Numbered from the stretch's first letter, positions 35,202 through 45,912 are shown. The stretch: 64,000 nt of DNA from Rhizobium nepotum 39/7 (GCF_000949865.1 NZ_JWJH01000018.1:1-64000), one strand, 5' to 3'. Notes: generated from the sequence alone by a model not told the origin. Program-made: numbers and translations.

Positions 35202-35234
35202 AAAAAATTGGGGCCTCCGAAGAGGCCCCTTTTT
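35202..35234 (-). terminator. Terminator after the chemoreceptor gene
   Basis: GGGGCCTC / GAGGCCCC around CGAA (TTCG on the RNA), with a run of seven A on the far side (UUUUUUU on the minus strand). Confidence 0.9.
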
Positions 35235-35240
35235 GCTTTC

Positions 35241-37550
35241 TCAGCCCGCCCGCCGGAACTGCCGGGTTTCACGATGCCCGGCCGGTTGCCGGTCGGGTGC
35301 CAGCACGAATTGTCCGAGCCTGCCGTCCATCTCTCCCGCTTCGGAGGCGAGGTTGTGAATAGCGGCCGTCGTTTCTTCCACCATGGCGGCGTTCTGCTGG
35401 GTCATGGTGTCCAGGGTGGTGACGGTGCTGTTGATTTCCGAAAGCGTATGCGCCTCCTCGCGGGTGGACACCATGATCTCCTCGATGCGGGAGCTGATGG
35501 TCTGCACATGCTGGCCGATGCCGGTCAGCGAAGTGCCCGCCTTTTCGACCAGCGCCACGCCGGTTGAAACCTCGTCGGTGGAGCGCTTCAGCAGGCTGGT
35601 GATTTCTTTCGCTGCGGCGGCCGAACGTTGCGCCAGTTCGCGCACCTCCTGCGCCACGACGGCAAAGCCCCTGCCGGCGTCGCCAGCGCGGGCGGCCTCG
35701 ACACCCGCATTGAGGGCGAGAAGGTTGGTCTGGAAGGCGATTTCGTCGATGACGCCGATGATCTGGTTGATCTGGCGCGACGAGGTCTGGATTGCCTCCA
35801 TGGCGGCGATGGTCTGCTCCATGACTCGGCTCGAGGCGGTGGCCTCTGCGCTGGCGTCGCTGGCGATCCGTGTCGCCTGTTCGGCGCGTTCGATCTGGTC
35901 GCGGACGGCTTCGGTGATTGCCTTGATGGCGCTTGCCGTCTCGGTAATGGAAGCGGCCTGCCGTTCGGTGCGTTCCGCCAGCTGGTCTGCACCCACCCGC
36001 ATTTCCTCCGAGCCGCCGCGAACTGCGGCGGAATTACCGCCGATGGCCTGCATGGTCTCGCTAAGCCTCGCAAGCGCCGTATTGAAGTTGTGGCGCAGGC
36101 TTTCGAGATCGTCGGGGAAGACGGTCTCAATGCGATAGGCGAGATTGCCGTTGGCCAGCCGGTTCAGCCCTTCGTCCAGAGAATGAACGACCATTTGCAG
36201 GGTGCCGGCCTCGGCTTCCCGTTCCGCAAGATGCGCGCGGCGTTCCGTTTCGGCTTCTTCTCGCGTGCGCGATGCCGTCGCTTCCATTTCCCGCTGCAGG
36301 ATGAGTTTTTCGCGGAAGCTGCCCAGCGCACGCGCCATGCGGCCGATTTCGTCGTTGCGGTCCTGATTGCCGATCTCGGCATCGAGACGGCCCGCCGCTA
36401 CCTCGCCGGTCAGTCCGGCAAGCTTTTCCAGCGGGGCGAACAGACGCCGCGCGAAAAAGGCTGTTGCCGCACACATGGCGGCCAGGACGCAAAGGCCGAT
36501 CGCTGCAAGCGTGCCGGCAATCGAGATGGAGCCCGCGTTCAACTCGCTGCGCAACATGCTTTCCACCGCGAGATATTTTTCACCGGCAAAGGAGAAGGGA
36601 CGGGCATAGGCATTGGCCTCGCCGTCCGGGCGGTCGATCTTGGCAATCGTCATGCCAGCCGCATTCAGCGCTTGCGCGTGGAAGCCGTAGATTACCGGAT
36701 CGAGGCTGACGAGCCCGGTGCCGTCCACGCCCAGAACCTTGCCGTCGGGAGAAATGATTGCGGATTGTTCGGAGCTGCCGGCGGCAACGCCTTTCGCGAG
36801 TATATGGCCGAAGACCTCTTGCTTGACACGGAAGAGGACGATGCCCTTGAACGCACCGAATTTGACAACCGGAATGCCGAAATAGATGCCGGCCTCATTC
36901 GTCGCGGCGTCGATCCGCAAGCCGGAGAAACTCGTCTGCGCAACGTCGTTCACGGCTTTTTCGGCACTAGCGGCCCCACGGGCAAAGGCTGTGCCGAGGC
37001 CGCTATCCGCCCAGGCGCCGCCCGTGACGGTTTCCCCGAAAGCCGATCCTTTCAGATAGGAGTAATAGACCGTGCCGGCGGGATCGACGAAGAGAACATC
37101 GCTGAAGGGAGTTCCGTTGAGATAGCCGCCGATATCCGTCTGGGTTTTTTCATGGGTGGAATAATAAAAGCCGCTCGGGTTTTCAGGCTTGATGAGCTTT
37201 TCCTTTTCGCCGAAGGGGTTCTCCTTGACGAAGACGCGTTGCAGTTCCGCCTTTGCGTCGCCGGAATTTTTCTGCACCGTGCCCCAGCCGCTGCGCATGG
37301 AAACCACCGCCATTTGCAGGGATTCGATCTTGGCGATGGAAACCGCCTGCGTTTCGAGCTGCTCAAGACGTTCCTGCAGCATATCGCCCCGGAAGACGAG
37401 AATGCTTTCCATGGATTTCGACGCCTGTTCCTCCAGAACGCCGCTGCTGCTTTGATAGCCGAGAAGCGTGAGAGCCCCGGTCGAGATCGTCATCAGCGCA
37501 AGGAAGATCGCGAGCACTTTGGTGGATATGGAATGAAAACGGTTCAGCAT
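35241..37550 (-). CDS. Methyl-accepting chemotaxis protein
   Basis: 769 residues. A first membrane helix (LAIFLALMTISTGALTLLG), a periplasmic ligand domain of about 320 residues, a second helix (GTLAAIGLCVLAAMCAATAFF), a HAMP segment and the signalling coiled coil with the highly conserved tip DEIAFQTNLLALNAGVEAAR and GFAVVAQEVRELAQRS. The C-terminal end holds RETRQFRRAG, not the usual CheR-binding pentapeptide. The stimulus is unknown. I start at MLNRFHSIS; earlier codons have no signal character. Confidence 0.9.
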   Translation of the reverse strand: MLNRFHSISTKVLAIFLALMTISTGALTLLGYQSSSGVLEEQASKSMESILVFRGDMLQERLEQLETQAVSIAKIESLQMAVVSMRSGWGTVQKNSGDAKAELQRVFVKENPFGEKEKLIKPENPSGFYYSTHEKTQTDIGGYLNGTPFSDVLFVDPAGTVYYSYLKGSAFGETVTGGAWADSGLGTAFARGAASAEKAVNDVAQTSFSGLRIDAATNEAGIYFGIPVVKFGAFKGIVLFRVKQEVFGHILAKGVAAGSSEQSAIISPDGKVLGVDGTGLVSLDPVIYGFHAQALNAAGMTIAKIDRPDGEANAYARPFSFAGEKYLAVESMLRSELNAGSISIAGTLAAIGLCVLAAMCAATAFFARRLFAPLEKLAGLTGEVAAGRLDAEIGNQDRNDEIGRMARALGSFREKLILQREMEATASRTREEAETERRAHLAEREAEAGTLQMVVHSLDEGLNRLANGNLAYRIETVFPDDLESLRHNFNTALARLSETMQAIGGNSAAVRGGSEEMRVGADQLAERTERQAASITETASAIKAITEAVRDQIERAEQATRIASDASAEATASSRVMEQTIAAMEAIQTSSRQINQIIGVIDEIAFQTNLLALNAGVEAARAGDAGRGFAVVAQEVRELAQRSAAAAKEITSLLKRSTDEVSTGVALVEKAGTSLTGIGQHVQTISSRIEEIMVSTREEAHTLSEINSTVTTLDTMTQQNAAMVEETTAAIHNLASEAGEMDGRLGQFVLAPDRQPAGHRETRQFRRAG

Positions 37551-37798
37551 GGCCGATGCAGCCCCCAATGCCGGATCAGTTCCCGCGCCATGCATGCACG
37601 GCGCCATCGGACGGCTGATATGGCGAAAATATTGTGCTGCGGATCATCATGTCCGCAGCTCCCCTTTTTTGATTTTGTGCGGGAACAATGCGGTACGCGG
37701 TTTAAGCAGAGGTAAATGCTGCACTGCAAATTTGATCAATGTTGTCGTTTTGTTCACTTATCGCTGGCAGGGTCGCAACCGAAAAGATAGGGTGCCTC

Positions 37799-38311
37799 AT
37801 GCAAAAGACGATTCGAATCATCGGTATCGACCCCGGGTTGCGGCGCACCGGATGGGGTGTCATCGAAACCCTCGGCAACAGCCTTCGGTTTGTCGCCTCC
37901 GGTACCGTGACGTCGGATGGCGACATGGACCTTGCCTCCCGGCTGTGCCAGCTGCATGACGGGCTGGCGGACGTCGTACACAGCCATCAGCCCGACGAGG
38001 CGGCGGTGGAGCAGACGTTCGTGAACAAGGATGCGGTCGCCACGCTGAAACTCGGTCAGGCGCGCGGCATCGCCATGCTGGTTCCGGCGCGGGCGGGATT
38101 ACCTGTCTTCGAATATGCGCCGAATGCGGTTAAGAAGGCCGTCATCGGCGTGGGGCACGGCGAAAAGCAGCAAATCCACATGATGCTGAAAATCCTGATG
38201 CCGAAGGCCGAATTCAAGGGTAACGATGCGGCGGACGCTTTGGCGATCGCAATTTGCCACGCCCATAATCGCGGCGGCGACAGGATGGCGCGGCTTTTGG
38301 CGGCCGGTTGA
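37799..38311 (+). CDS. ruvC: Crossover junction endodeoxyribonuclease RuvC
   Basis: Resolves Holliday junctions. 170 residues with the acidic catalytic residues: [14 protein letters not shown] (Asp11), [11 protein letters not shown] (Glu71) and [17 protein letters not shown] near the C terminus. Start MQKTIRII is chosen; the 20 codons before are not conserved. First gene of ruvC-ruvA-ruvB. Confidence 0.96.
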   Translation: MQKTIRIIGIDPGLRRTGWGVIETLGNSLRFVASGTVTSDGDMDLASRLCQLHDGLADVVHSHQPDEAAVEQTFVNKDAVATLKLGQARGIAMLVPARAGLPVFEYAPNAVKKAVIGVGHGEKQQIHMMLKILMPKAEFKGNDAADALAIAICHAHNRGGDRMARLLAAG

Positions 38312-38342
38312 ATATTTGAAGTCTCATTGAGCGGGCGGCATC

Positions 38343-38960
38343 ATGATCGGAAAACTTAAAGGCACCATCGAGGAAATCGGCACGGATTACGTGCTGGTGG
38401 ATGTGCACGGCGTCTGTTACGTGGCCAGTTGCTCGGCCCGGACACTTTCGAAAATCGGCTCCGCTGGCGAAGCGGTGGTCCTCTTCATTGAAACCTATGT
38501 GCGCGAAGACCAGCTGAAGCTGTTCGGTTTTCTGTCGGCGCTTGAGCGGGAATGGTTCAATCTGCTGCAGAGCGTGCAGGGGGTCGGCTCGAAAGTAGCG
38601 CTGGCAATGCTGTCCACCCTGTCCCCTTCCGAACTCGCCAATGCGATAGCGCTACAGGACAAGGTGATGATTTCGCGTGCGCCGGGCGTCGGGCCGAAAG
38701 TGGCGGTGCGCATCGTCACTGAACTTCGCAACAAGGCACCGGCTTTTGCCGGAGAGGCTGCGGCTTCCATCGGGCTCAAGCAGGAGCTTGGCGAAGGTGT
38801 GGCCTCCGCGCCGGTTGCGGATGCCGTTTCCGCGCTCACCAATCTCGGTTATTCGCGCGACCAGGCCGCAAATGCGGTTGCCGCCGCGCTGAAGAATGGC
38901 GGGGAGGGCGGCGACAGTGCCAAACTCATCCGGCTCGGCCTGCGCGAACTTTCACGCTAA
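38343..38960 (+). CDS. ruvA: Holliday junction helicase subunit RuvA
   Basis: 205 residues: OB domain [20 protein letters not shown], helix-hairpin-helix motifs [20 protein letters not shown] and [19 protein letters not shown], and a C-terminal RuvB-binding domain ([17 protein letters not shown]). RuvA holds the junction so that RuvB can pump DNA through. Confidence 0.96.
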   Translation: MIGKLKGTIEEIGTDYVLVDVHGVCYVASCSARTLSKIGSAGEAVVLFIETYVREDQLKLFGFLSALEREWFNLLQSVQGVGSKVALAMLSTLSPSELANAIALQDKVMISRAPGVGPKVAVRIVTELRNKAPAFAGEAAASIGLKQELGEGVASAPVADAVSALTNLGYSRDQAANAVAAALKNGGEGGDSAKLIRLGLRELSR

Positions 38961-39086
38961 GCTGCGCGCAGCAAGCGAACGAAGCCGGGTGCGATGCTGA
39001 ATTTCGTGAAGCGCCTTCGTGCGACAGTCGTGATATAGCGGCGAAGACCATCTCTTGAATTGGTTTAGAACAATGGAATGCCCTCT

Positions 39087-40127
39087 ATGAGCGATGCGGA
39101 CAGACTGATTTCGGCGGACAAGCGCGGTGAAGATATTGACACCACCATGCGTCCGCAGTCGCTGGACGATTTTACCGGCCAGGCGGAGGCCCGCGCCAAT
39201 CTCAAGGTATTTATCGAAGCCGCCAAGAACCGCGGCGAGGCGCTGGATCATGTGTTGTTCGTGGGACCGCCCGGCCTTGGCAAAACCACGTTGGCGCAGA
39301 TCATGGCCAAGGAGCTTGGCGTCAACTTCAGGTCCACCTCCGGACCGGTGATTGCCAAGGCGGGCGATCTCGCCGCACTTCTGACCAATCTCGAGGAGCG
39401 CGACGTGCTCTTCATCGATGAAATCCACCGTCTTAACCCGGCAGTCGAGGAAATTCTCTATCCGGCGATGGAGGATTTCCAGCTCGACCTCATCATCGGG
39501 GAGGGGCCGGCGGCCCGTTCGGTGAAGATCGACCTTTCCAAATTCACCCTCGTTGCCGCGACCACGCGTCTCGGCCTTCTGACGACGCCGCTGCGCGACC
39601 GTTTCGGTATTCCCGTCCGGCTGGCCTTCTACACTGTCGATGAACTGGAACTGATCGTTCGGCGCGGGGCGCGGCTGATGGGGCTGAACATGACCGACGG
39701 GGGCGCGCGCGAGATCGCGAGGCGCGCACGCGGCACGCCGCGCATCGCCGGACGGCTTTTGCGCCGGGTGCGTGATTTTGCCGAGGTGGCGCGGGCGGAA
39801 GCCGTCACACGCGAGATCGCCGACGAGGCGCTGACGCGGCTGCTCGTCGACAAAATGGGTCTCGACCAGCTGGACATGCGTTATCTGACCATGATCGCGG
39901 TCAATTTCGGCGGCGGTCCGGTCGGTATCGAGACCATTGCTGCCGGTCTGTCGGAACCGCGCGACGCGATCGAGGATATCATCGAGCCCTATATGATCCA
40001 GCAGGGTTTCATCCAGCGTACGCCACGCGGCCGAATTCTGACCGGTACGGCCTGGAAACATCTGGGCATGCAGCCTCCCAAGGATATCGAAGCTGCGCAG
40101 TTCCGGCTCACCCTGGAAGAGGATTGA
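39087..40127 (+). CDS. ruvB: Holliday junction branch-migration ATPase RuvB
   Basis: 346 residues from [10 protein letters not shown] (an ATG three codons earlier is possible). Walker [10 protein letters not shown] (about 60-68), Walker [13 protein letters not shown], sensor [17 protein letters not shown], and a C-terminal winged helix with [12 protein letters not shown]. It is the motor of the RuvAB complex, 126 bp after ruvA. Confidence 0.97.
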   Translation: MSDADRLISADKRGEDIDTTMRPQSLDDFTGQAEARANLKVFIEAAKNRGEALDHVLFVGPPGLGKTTLAQIMAKELGVNFRSTSGPVIAKAGDLAALLTNLEERDVLFIDEIHRLNPAVEEILYPAMEDFQLDLIIGEGPAARSVKIDLSKFTLVAATTRLGLLTTPLRDRFGIPVRLAFYTVDELELIVRRGARLMGLNMTDGGAREIARRARGTPRIAGRLLRRVRDFAEVARAEAVTREIADEALTRLLVDKMGLDQLDMRYLTMIAVNFGGGPVGIETIAAGLSEPRDAIEDIIEPYMIQQGFIQRTPRGRILTGTAWKHLGMQPPKDIEAAQFRLTLEED

Positions 40128-40145
40128 GCGAAAAGGGAGAGGCAT

Positions 40146-40727
40146 ATGCCGGAATATGATTCTTCGCGGGTTTTTCGCAAACTTGCACGCAACAACCGGC
40201 TGGCCAATTTCCGGCTGCATCACGCCTGTCTTCAGCTTTCGCAAGAGGAGTTCGTGGCTCCTCGGGTCAGCTTCTTTCCCACCCTTCGCGCAACCCTGAA
40301 CCACATCTACACCGTCGACCGTTTTTATATCGACGCCATCAAAGGCGGGACGCTCGGCCTTGACGCCTTTGCCGAGGAGGAACCTTTCGCCACCATGGTG
40401 GAACTGCGCATCGCCCAGGCGGAACTTGATGAGGCGTTGATCGCCTTTGTCGATAGGCTTGATGGAGAGGGCCTCGCTGCCACCGTCAATATTCATCGTG
40501 GCACGCGCATTCAGCAGGATCGTTGCGACGATGTCCTGTCCCATCTCTTTCAGCACCAGACGCATCATCGCGGGCAGGCGCATGCGATGTTGTCCGGCAC
40601 CATGATCGAACCGCCGCAGCTGGATGAATTCATTGTGGGAGATGACGCAAAGGCGAGAAAAGCCGAGATGGATGCGTTAGGGTGGACGGAAGCCGATTTG
40701 ATGTTTCCAGCCCGCAGGTCCAGTTAA
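40146..40727 (+). CDS. DinB family protein
   Basis: 193 residues: a four-helix DinB bundle with the metal-binding histidines in ATLNHIYTVDRFY and HLFQHQTHHRGQAHAML. DinB-type proteins bind metals and include thiol transferases. It follows ruvB by 18 bp and its stop overlaps the NUDIX start (TAATG), so it is in the ruv transcript or coupled to the next gene. Confidence 0.88.
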   Translation: MPEYDSSRVFRKLARNNRLANFRLHHACLQLSQEEFVAPRVSFFPTLRATLNHIYTVDRFYIDAIKGGTLGLDAFAEEEPFATMVELRIAQAELDEALIAFVDRLDGEGLAATVNIHRGTRIQQDRCDDVLSHLFQHQTHHRGQAHAMLSGTMIEPPQLDEFIVGDDAKARKAEMDALGWTEADLMFPARRSS

Positions 40728-41254
40728 TGACACAAGATACCAAAGTGCAGGACACCCGTATCCGCATGAAATTCAAGCCGAAGCGCATTTTCCAGATGCG
40801 CGTTGCAGGGCTGGCGTTTCGTGATGGCCATGTGCTGGTGCACCGGGCGTCGCACGAAAAATTCTGGACCTTTCCGGGTGGCCGCGCCGAAATGGGCGAG
40901 CGTTCCGAAGAAACGCTGGCGCGTGAGATGGTGGAGGAGCTTGGCGTCGAGGCGAAGGTCGGGCGGCTTTTGTGGGCGGTCGAGAATTTTTTCCATTATG
41001 AGGGCAAGGACTGGCACGAACTCGGTTTCTATTACCTGATGGACCTGCCGGAGACGCTTGCCTTTCATCCAACGGATATCATTCACCGCGTTCAGGATGG
41101 CGACAACGAGCTTGAGTTTCGCTGGGTCGCCGCGACCCGTGAGGCATTGACCGAACTCGATATTCCGCCCTATTTCATCGCCGATGAAATAGAACACTTG
41201 CCGCAAACCACGAGACATCTTGTCTGGCACGACGGCGATCTGGACGATAAATGA
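40727..41254 (+). CDS. NUDIX hydrolase
   Basis: 175 residues with a full Nudix box: GGRAEMGERSEETLAREMVEE followed by LGVE. Such enzymes cleave nucleoside diphosphates linked to other groups. The start overlaps the DinB stop in TAATG. Substrate unknown; the position beside ruv and DinB suggests nucleotide sanitation. Confidence 0.88.
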   Translation: MTQDTKVQDTRIRMKFKPKRIFQMRVAGLAFRDGHVLVHRASHEKFWTFPGGRAEMGERSEETLAREMVEELGVEAKVGRLLWAVENFFHYEGKDWHELGFYYLMDLPETLAFHPTDIIHRVQDGDNELEFRWVAATREALTELDIPPYFIADEIEHLPQTTRHLVWHDGDLDDK

Positions 41255-41339
41255 CTTCTGCCCCTGTAACGAGGCGCCACGAGCATCTCATCGTCCGCGA
41301 GGGCCGTTCAGGCGCGGTCGATTTTTTCAAGGAGACATC

Positions 41340-41780
41340 ATGAGCGAGCTTGTGGTTTCGCTTTCAGGCGAACTCATCGAACATGGGCACCGCCTGACAC
41401 AGCGGGTCTATTATGAGGACACGGATTTTTCCGGTCTCGTTTATCACGCGCGTTATCTGCATTTTCTCGAGCGCGGGCGCACCGATTACCTGCGTTGCCT
41501 TGGCTGCGAACAAAGCGCGCTTCTGACCGCCGACGAAGAAGGTCTTGTCTTCGTCGTTCATCGCATGGAGATTGATTTCAAGAGCCCGGCGCGGATGGAT
41601 GACGTGTTGACGATCACCACCGTTACCGAAAAGGCCGGCGGTGCAAAAATGGTGCTCAATCAGGAGATTCGGCGCGGCGAAACACTGCTTGTCGCCGCCA
41701 AGGTCATCATCGCCGTCATCAATGCCAATGGCCGGCCGAGGCGTCTTCCGGAGGCGGTTGCCGAAAAATTCTTGAAGTAA
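41340..41780 (+). CDS. ybgC: Tol-pal-associated acyl-CoA thioesterase YbgC
   Basis: 146 residues of the hot-dog thioesterase family; YYEDTDFSGLVYHARYLHFL holds the active-site Asp, followed by ERGRTDYLRCLG. AGGAG precedes the ATG. Here, as in E. coli, it sits just before tolQ, but 261 bp apart, so tolQ may have its own promoter. Confidence 0.93.
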   Translation: MSELVVSLSGELIEHGHRLTQRVYYEDTDFSGLVYHARYLHFLERGRTDYLRCLGCEQSALLTADEEGLVFVVHRMEIDFKSPARMDDVLTITTVTEKAGGAKMVLNQEIRRGETLLVAAKVIIAVINANGRPRRLPEAVAEKFLK

Positions 41781-41833
41781 GTTCAGGGCCGGTCCAGTAA
41801 ATCCATCAAGCGTGGCGCGGTTGTAACACTCCT

Positions 41834-41841
41834 TTAACCAT
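41834..41841. promoter_or_regulatory. TTAACCAT half-site upstream of tolQ
   Basis: An exact copy of the 8-base CtrA half-site, about 200 bp before tolQ and inside the only sizeable gap of the ybgC-tol cluster. Single half-sites can occur by chance. Confidence 0.35.
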
Positions 41842-42041
41842 AATGGTGTCTTACTTTAGCAACTGGCATTTGTGCGGCGCACGCCTTCCTTTCACCAAAT
41901 TTATTGGCAAGTAAGGCTTACTGGCAAGTATCGGGGTATGGCAAAGGGGTTGGCGGCTGTTGCCGCAGGACTTCGAGCGTTAACACGCGTTTGAATCGCC
42001 CGGTCCCGCACCGGGCGTTTGGATTCGGGGATTGGATAATT

Positions 42042-42761
42042 ATGGAACAGGCAGGTTTGGCAGCGGCGACGCACGATGTAAGTCTCTGGGCGCTGTTTAT
42101 GCAGGCGGGCCTCATCGTGAAGTTCGTGATGATCGGACTGATCGCCGCCTCGGTCTGGACGTGGGCGATCGTCTTCGACAAATACGTAAGCTTCGGCAAG
42201 GCAAAGCGCCAGTTCGACCAGTTCGAACAGGTCTTCTGGTCGGGCCAGTCGCTTGAGGAGCTTTACCGCACGCTGGCAGAACGCCAGAATGTCGGTCTTG
42301 CGGCAATTTTCGTTTCCGCCATGCGGGAATGGAAGAAATCATTCGAACGCGGCGCGCGTTCGCCCATCGGTCTGCAAATGCGTATCGACCGGGCAATGGA
42401 CGTGACGATCGCCCGTGAAGGCGAACAATACGAGGCTCGCCTCGGTTCGCTCGCCACCATCGGTTCGGCAGGTCCGTTCATCGGTCTGTTCGGCACGGTC
42501 GTCGGTATCATGACGTCGTTCCAGGCGATCGCCGGTTCCAAGTCCACCAACCTTGCGGTTGTGGCGCCGGGTATCGCGGAAGCGCTTCTGGCAACGGCCA
42601 TCGGTCTCGTGGCGGCTATTCCGGCGGTTATCGCCTACAACAAGTTCACGGCCGACGCGCACAAGCTTTCCGCCCGGATGGAAGGTTTCGCCGACGAGTT
42701 TTCCGCGATCCTGTCGCGCCAGATCGATGAAAAACTTCAGACGCGGCAGGCCGCCCAATAA
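42042..42761 (+). CDS. tolQ: TolQ, proton-channel subunit of the Tol-Pal system
   Basis: 239 residues with three membrane helices (LIVKFVMIGLIAASVWTWAI; SAGPFIGLFGTVVGIMTSF; EALLATAIGLVAAIPAVIA). With TolR it uses proton flow to energise TolA and pull the outer membrane inward during division. Start MEQAGLAAA is chosen over a long non-conserved upstream extension. Confidence 0.96.
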   Translation: MEQAGLAAATHDVSLWALFMQAGLIVKFVMIGLIAASVWTWAIVFDKYVSFGKAKRQFDQFEQVFWSGQSLEELYRTLAERQNVGLAAIFVSAMREWKKSFERGARSPIGLQMRIDRAMDVTIAREGEQYEARLGSLATIGSAGPFIGLFGTVVGIMTSFQAIAGSKSTNLAVVAPGIAEALLATAIGLVAAIPAVIAYNKFTADAHKLSARMEGFADEFSAILSRQIDEKLQTRQAAQ

Positions 42762-42820
42762 GCGGCCCCAATTTACATGCTGTGCAGTAATTTGCCGCAA
42801 GGCAAAATGGAGTAGATGGT

Positions 42821-43279
42821 ATGGGTATGTCAGCAGGTGGCAGCAGCGGTGGTTCCGGTGGACGCCGGGGACGCGGTGGACGTCGCAGGAGCGGCGCGAT
42901 CAGCGAGATCAACGTGACGCCGCTGGTCGACGTCATGCTCGTGCTGCTCATCATCTTCATGGTGGCCGCACCGATGATGACGGTCGGCGTTCCGATCGAC
43001 CTGCCGCAGACATCCGCCAACGCGCTGAATTCGGATACGCAGCCGATCACGATTTCCGTCAATGCCAATGGTCAGATTCATTTGCAGGAAACGGAAATCC
43101 AGGCGGCCGAGGTAGCCGACAAGCTGCAGGCGATCGCCACGACAGGTTATAACGAACGCATTTTCGTGCGCGCTGATTCCGTTGCCGCATACGGCGTCGT
43201 TGCCGACGTGATGGCGCGTATCCAGGCGGCGGGCTTCAAGAATATCGGCCTTGTAACCCAGCAGAAACAGGACAATTGA
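42821..43279 (+). CDS. tolR: TolR
   Basis: 152 residues: a Gly/Arg-rich start, one helix with ISEINVTPLVDVMLVLL (Asp37 is the conserved proton-carrying residue) and a periplasmic ExbD/TolR domain. It is 59 bp behind tolQ with TGGAG before the ATG. Confidence 0.95.
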   Translation: MGMSAGGSSGGSGGRRGRGGRRRSGAISEINVTPLVDVMLVLLIIFMVAAPMMTVGVPIDLPQTSANALNSDTQPITISVNANGQIHLQETEIQAAEVADKLQAIATTGYNERIFVRADSVAAYGVVADVMARIQAAGFKNIGLVTQQKQDN

Positions 43280-43288
43280 CGTAAAGCG

Positions 43289-44458
43289 ATGAAGGGCAGC
43301 CTTACCACATCCGCGATCGTGCACGTGTCGCTTCTGGCTTTCGCCCTGGTTTCCCTGGGCTCGCCGGAGCCGCTTGACGTGTCGCAGGCGGAGGCCTTGC
43401 CTGTGGAGCTGGTGCCGATCGAGGAATTGAGCCAGATCCAGCAGGGCGACAAAAAAGCGCCGAAAGCGGAGAAGTCTGCCCCGGTTCCGACCACGCGTCC
43501 GGATATCGTCGAGAACGCCCAGAATGTCGGCAACAACGTAGCTGACATTGAAGCGCCGCCGACGCCTACGACAAAGCCCAACGACAATATCAGCGCCGCT
43601 GCTCCGCCAAAGCAGGAAAAGCCGCAACCGGTCGTCGATACCAAGGCGAACGAGGTGAAGGAAATCGTCAAGGAAGAGACCTCGGCTCCCAAGCCGCAGG
43701 AAATGGCCGCCTTGCCGCAGACCAAGCCTGAAATCGCGCCGCAGCCGAAGACCGAGCCGCCGCCGCAGGAAACCAAGACGGAAGAGCCGCCGCCCGTGCA
43801 GCAGGAGCCGGCCGAAATTCCCGTGCCGCCAAACGTTCCGCGCCCGAATTCCCGTCCCGAACCGCCGAAGCCGGAAGAACCGAAACAGGCCGAAACCAAG
43901 CCCGCCGAGCAGAAGCCCGCCGAAAAGCCGGCGGAGACCAAGCCCGACCAGGCGAAGTCCACGGACAAACCTTCCGACAAGAAGCCGGGCGAGAAAAAGC
44001 AGGAAACGGCGAAGTCCGCTTCGTCGAAGCAAAGCGATTTTAACGCCGACGACGTTGCCGCTCTGTTGAACAAGCAGGAGCCTTCAGGTGGCGGGGCCAA
44101 GCGCTCTACCCAGCAGGCATCGCTTGGCGGCAAAAAGACGACGGGCGGCTCGACGCTCAGCCAGACGGAAATGGATGCGCTGCGTGGCGCGATCCAGAAG
44201 AACTGGCAGATCATTCCCGGCATGGCGGATGCCTCGGACGTTCGCGTTCGGGTCACCATGAAGCTTGACCGTGATGGAACCATCATCGGCCGGCCCGAGA
44301 TCGAGGCAACGGGTGGTTCCGAGGGAACGCGCCGCGCTCTTTCCGGCGGGGCTTATCGCGCCATCATGCGTTCTGCTCCGTTCACGAACCTTCCTGCCGA
44401 CAAATATGATGCATGGAACGAAGTCGTAGTGAATTTCGATCCCAGTGAATTGCTATGA
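43289..44458 (+). CDS. tolA: TolA, periplasm-spanning energy transducer
   Basis: 389 residues. One N-terminal helix ([16 protein letters not shown]) anchors it; a long Pro/Lys/Glu-rich spacer follows ([18 protein letters not shown] and [19 protein letters not shown]), then a TonB-like C-terminal domain from about residue 285 ([20 protein letters not shown]). The spacer is low-complexity rather than the Ala/Lys helix of E. coli TolA. It overlaps the possible tolB ATG (ATGA). Confidence 0.92.
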   Translation: MKGSLTTSAIVHVSLLAFALVSLGSPEPLDVSQAEALPVELVPIEELSQIQQGDKKAPKAEKSAPVPTTRPDIVENAQNVGNNVADIEAPPTPTTKPNDNISAAAPPKQEKPQPVVDTKANEVKEIVKEETSAPKPQEMAALPQTKPEIAPQPKTEPPPQETKTEEPPPVQQEPAEIPVPPNVPRPNSRPEPPKPEEPKQAETKPAEQKPAEKPAETKPDQAKSTDKPSDKKPGEKKQETAKSASSKQSDFNADDVAALLNKQEPSGGGAKRSTQQASLGGKKTTGGSTLSQTEMDALRGAIQKNWQIIPGMADASDVRVRVTMKLDRDGTIIGRPEIEATGGSEGTRRALSGGAYRAIMRSAPFTNLPADKYDAWNEVVVNFDPSELL

Positions 44459-44478
44459 ATGCTGAAAGGCCTGGCAAC

Positions 44479-45786
44479 ATGAAGATATTTTCGCCGATCC
44501 GGCTGGTGCTCGCTGTCGCGGCCCTCATGTCGGTTTTCTCCGCACCGGCTTTTGCACGGGTGGAAATCAACATCAACAAGGGTAACGTCGAGCCCTTGCC
44601 CATCGCCATCACCGACTTCATATCCGGCGACGGCATTGGCGCGCAGGTTTCGGCCGTCATCGCGGCCGATCTGCAGCGCTCGGGCCTGTTCGCGCCGGTC
44701 AACAAGAGCGCCTTCATCGAAAAAATCGCCAACCCGGATCAGCAGCCGCGTTTTGAGGACTGGAAGGTCATCAACGCCCAGGCGCTTGTGACCGGGCGCG
44801 TGACCCGCGAAAGCGATGGCCGTCTGCGCGCCGAGTTCCGCCTGTGGGATACTTTCGCGGGCCAGCAGATGACCGGGCAGCAATTCTTCACGCAGCCGGA
44901 AAACTGGCGTCGTGTGGCCCATATCATCGCGGACGCCATTTATGAGCGCGTCACGGGTGAAAAGGGCTATTTCGATACCCGTGTCGTTTTCGTTTCCGAA
45001 AGCGGCCCGAAGACGGCGCGCAAGCGTCAGCTGTCGATCATGGACCAGGACGGTTTCAACGTCCGCAATCTCACCAATTCGAACGACATCGTTCTGACGC
45101 CACGTTTTTCGCCCAACCGTCAGGAAGTCACTTACATGTCCTTCGAAGGCCAGCAACCACGCGTCTATCTGTTGCAGCTGGAAACCGGACAGCGCGAAGT
45201 GGTGGGCAACTTCCCCGGCATGACGTTCTCGCCGCGCTTCTCGCCGGATGGCCAGAAGGTCATCATGAGCCTTCAGCAGGACGGCAACGCCAACATCTAC
45301 ACCATGGACCTGCGCTCGCGCACCACGACGCGCCTGACGAACACCTCCGCGATCGATACGGCGCCGTCATTTTCGCCGGACGGGCAGCGTGTTGCCTTTG
45401 AAAGCGACCGTGGTGGCCGCCAGCAGATCTATGTGATGAATGCCGATGGTTCCGGCCAGCAGCGCCTTTCTTTCGGCGATGGTTCCTATTCCACCCCGGT
45501 ATGGTCGCCGCGCGGCGATCTGATCGCCTTCACCAAGCAGTCGGGTGGGAAGTTCTCGATCGGCGTGATGAAGACCGACGGTTCGGGTGAGCGCATCCTG
45601 ACCAGCGGCTTCCACAATGAGGGTCCGACCTGGGCGCCGAATGGCCGCGTGCTGATGTTCTTCCGCCAGAACGCCGGCGCTGGTGGCCCGCAGCTCTACT
45701 CGATCGACCTGACGGGCTACAACGAACAGCTCATCAAGACCCCCACCTTCGCTTCGGATCCGGCCTGGTCGCCGCTTCTGGACTGA
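44479..45786 (+). CDS. tolB: TolB, periplasmic beta-propeller
   Basis: 435 residues. A signal peptide ([20 protein letters not shown], cleavage after APAFA) leads a TolB N domain ([20 protein letters not shown]) and a WD40-like propeller with repeated [34 protein letters not shown] and [18 protein letters not shown]-like blades. TolB shuttles between Pal and TolA. An ATG eight codons upstream overlaps the tolA stop; I prefer the later one because it gives a normal signal peptide and has AAAGG upstream. Confidence 0.95.
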   Translation: MKIFSPIRLVLAVAALMSVFSAPAFARVEININKGNVEPLPIAITDFISGDGIGAQVSAVIAADLQRSGLFAPVNKSAFIEKIANPDQQPRFEDWKVINAQALVTGRVTRESDGRLRAEFRLWDTFAGQQMTGQQFFTQPENWRRVAHIIADAIYERVTGEKGYFDTRVVFVSESGPKTARKRQLSIMDQDGFNVRNLTNSNDIVLTPRFSPNRQEVTYMSFEGQQPRVYLLQLETGQREVVGNFPGMTFSPRFSPDGQKVIMSLQQDGNANIYTMDLRSRTTTRLTNTSAIDTAPSFSPDGQRVAFESDRGGRQQIYVMNADGSGQQRLSFGDGSYSTPVWSPRGDLIAFTKQSGGKFSIGVMKTDGSGERILTSGFHNEGPTWAPNGRVLMFFRQNAGAGGPQLYSIDLTGYNEQLIKTPTFASDPAWSPLLD

Positions 45787-45797
45787 TATTGACTGCC

Positions 45798-45833
45798 ATG
45801 ACGGCGCCGGAAAAACCGGCGCCGTCATGTTTT
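45798..45833 (+). terminator. Terminator after tolB
   Basis: A 13-bp stem ATGACGGCGCCGG / CCGGCGCCGTCAT around AAAAA, then GTTTTG. Confidence 0.7.
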
Positions 45834-45912
45834 GACCGCACCGTGCGGGAAATGCCTCTTTCTTGCCGCAAAGTGTTGTGAGGGAGCAAAAAAGTGGGAC
45901 ATTTCCTTTCTG

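Noticed and set aside
38952-40583. Long leftward frame opposite ruvB
   Set aside because: Antisense shadow of ruvB; GC-rich codon pattern leaves stops rare in this frame.
42830-44032. Long leftward frame opposite tolR and tolA (Leu/Arg-rich)
   Set aside because: It is the antisense shadow of the Pro/Lys-rich tolA codons and has no plausible protein features.
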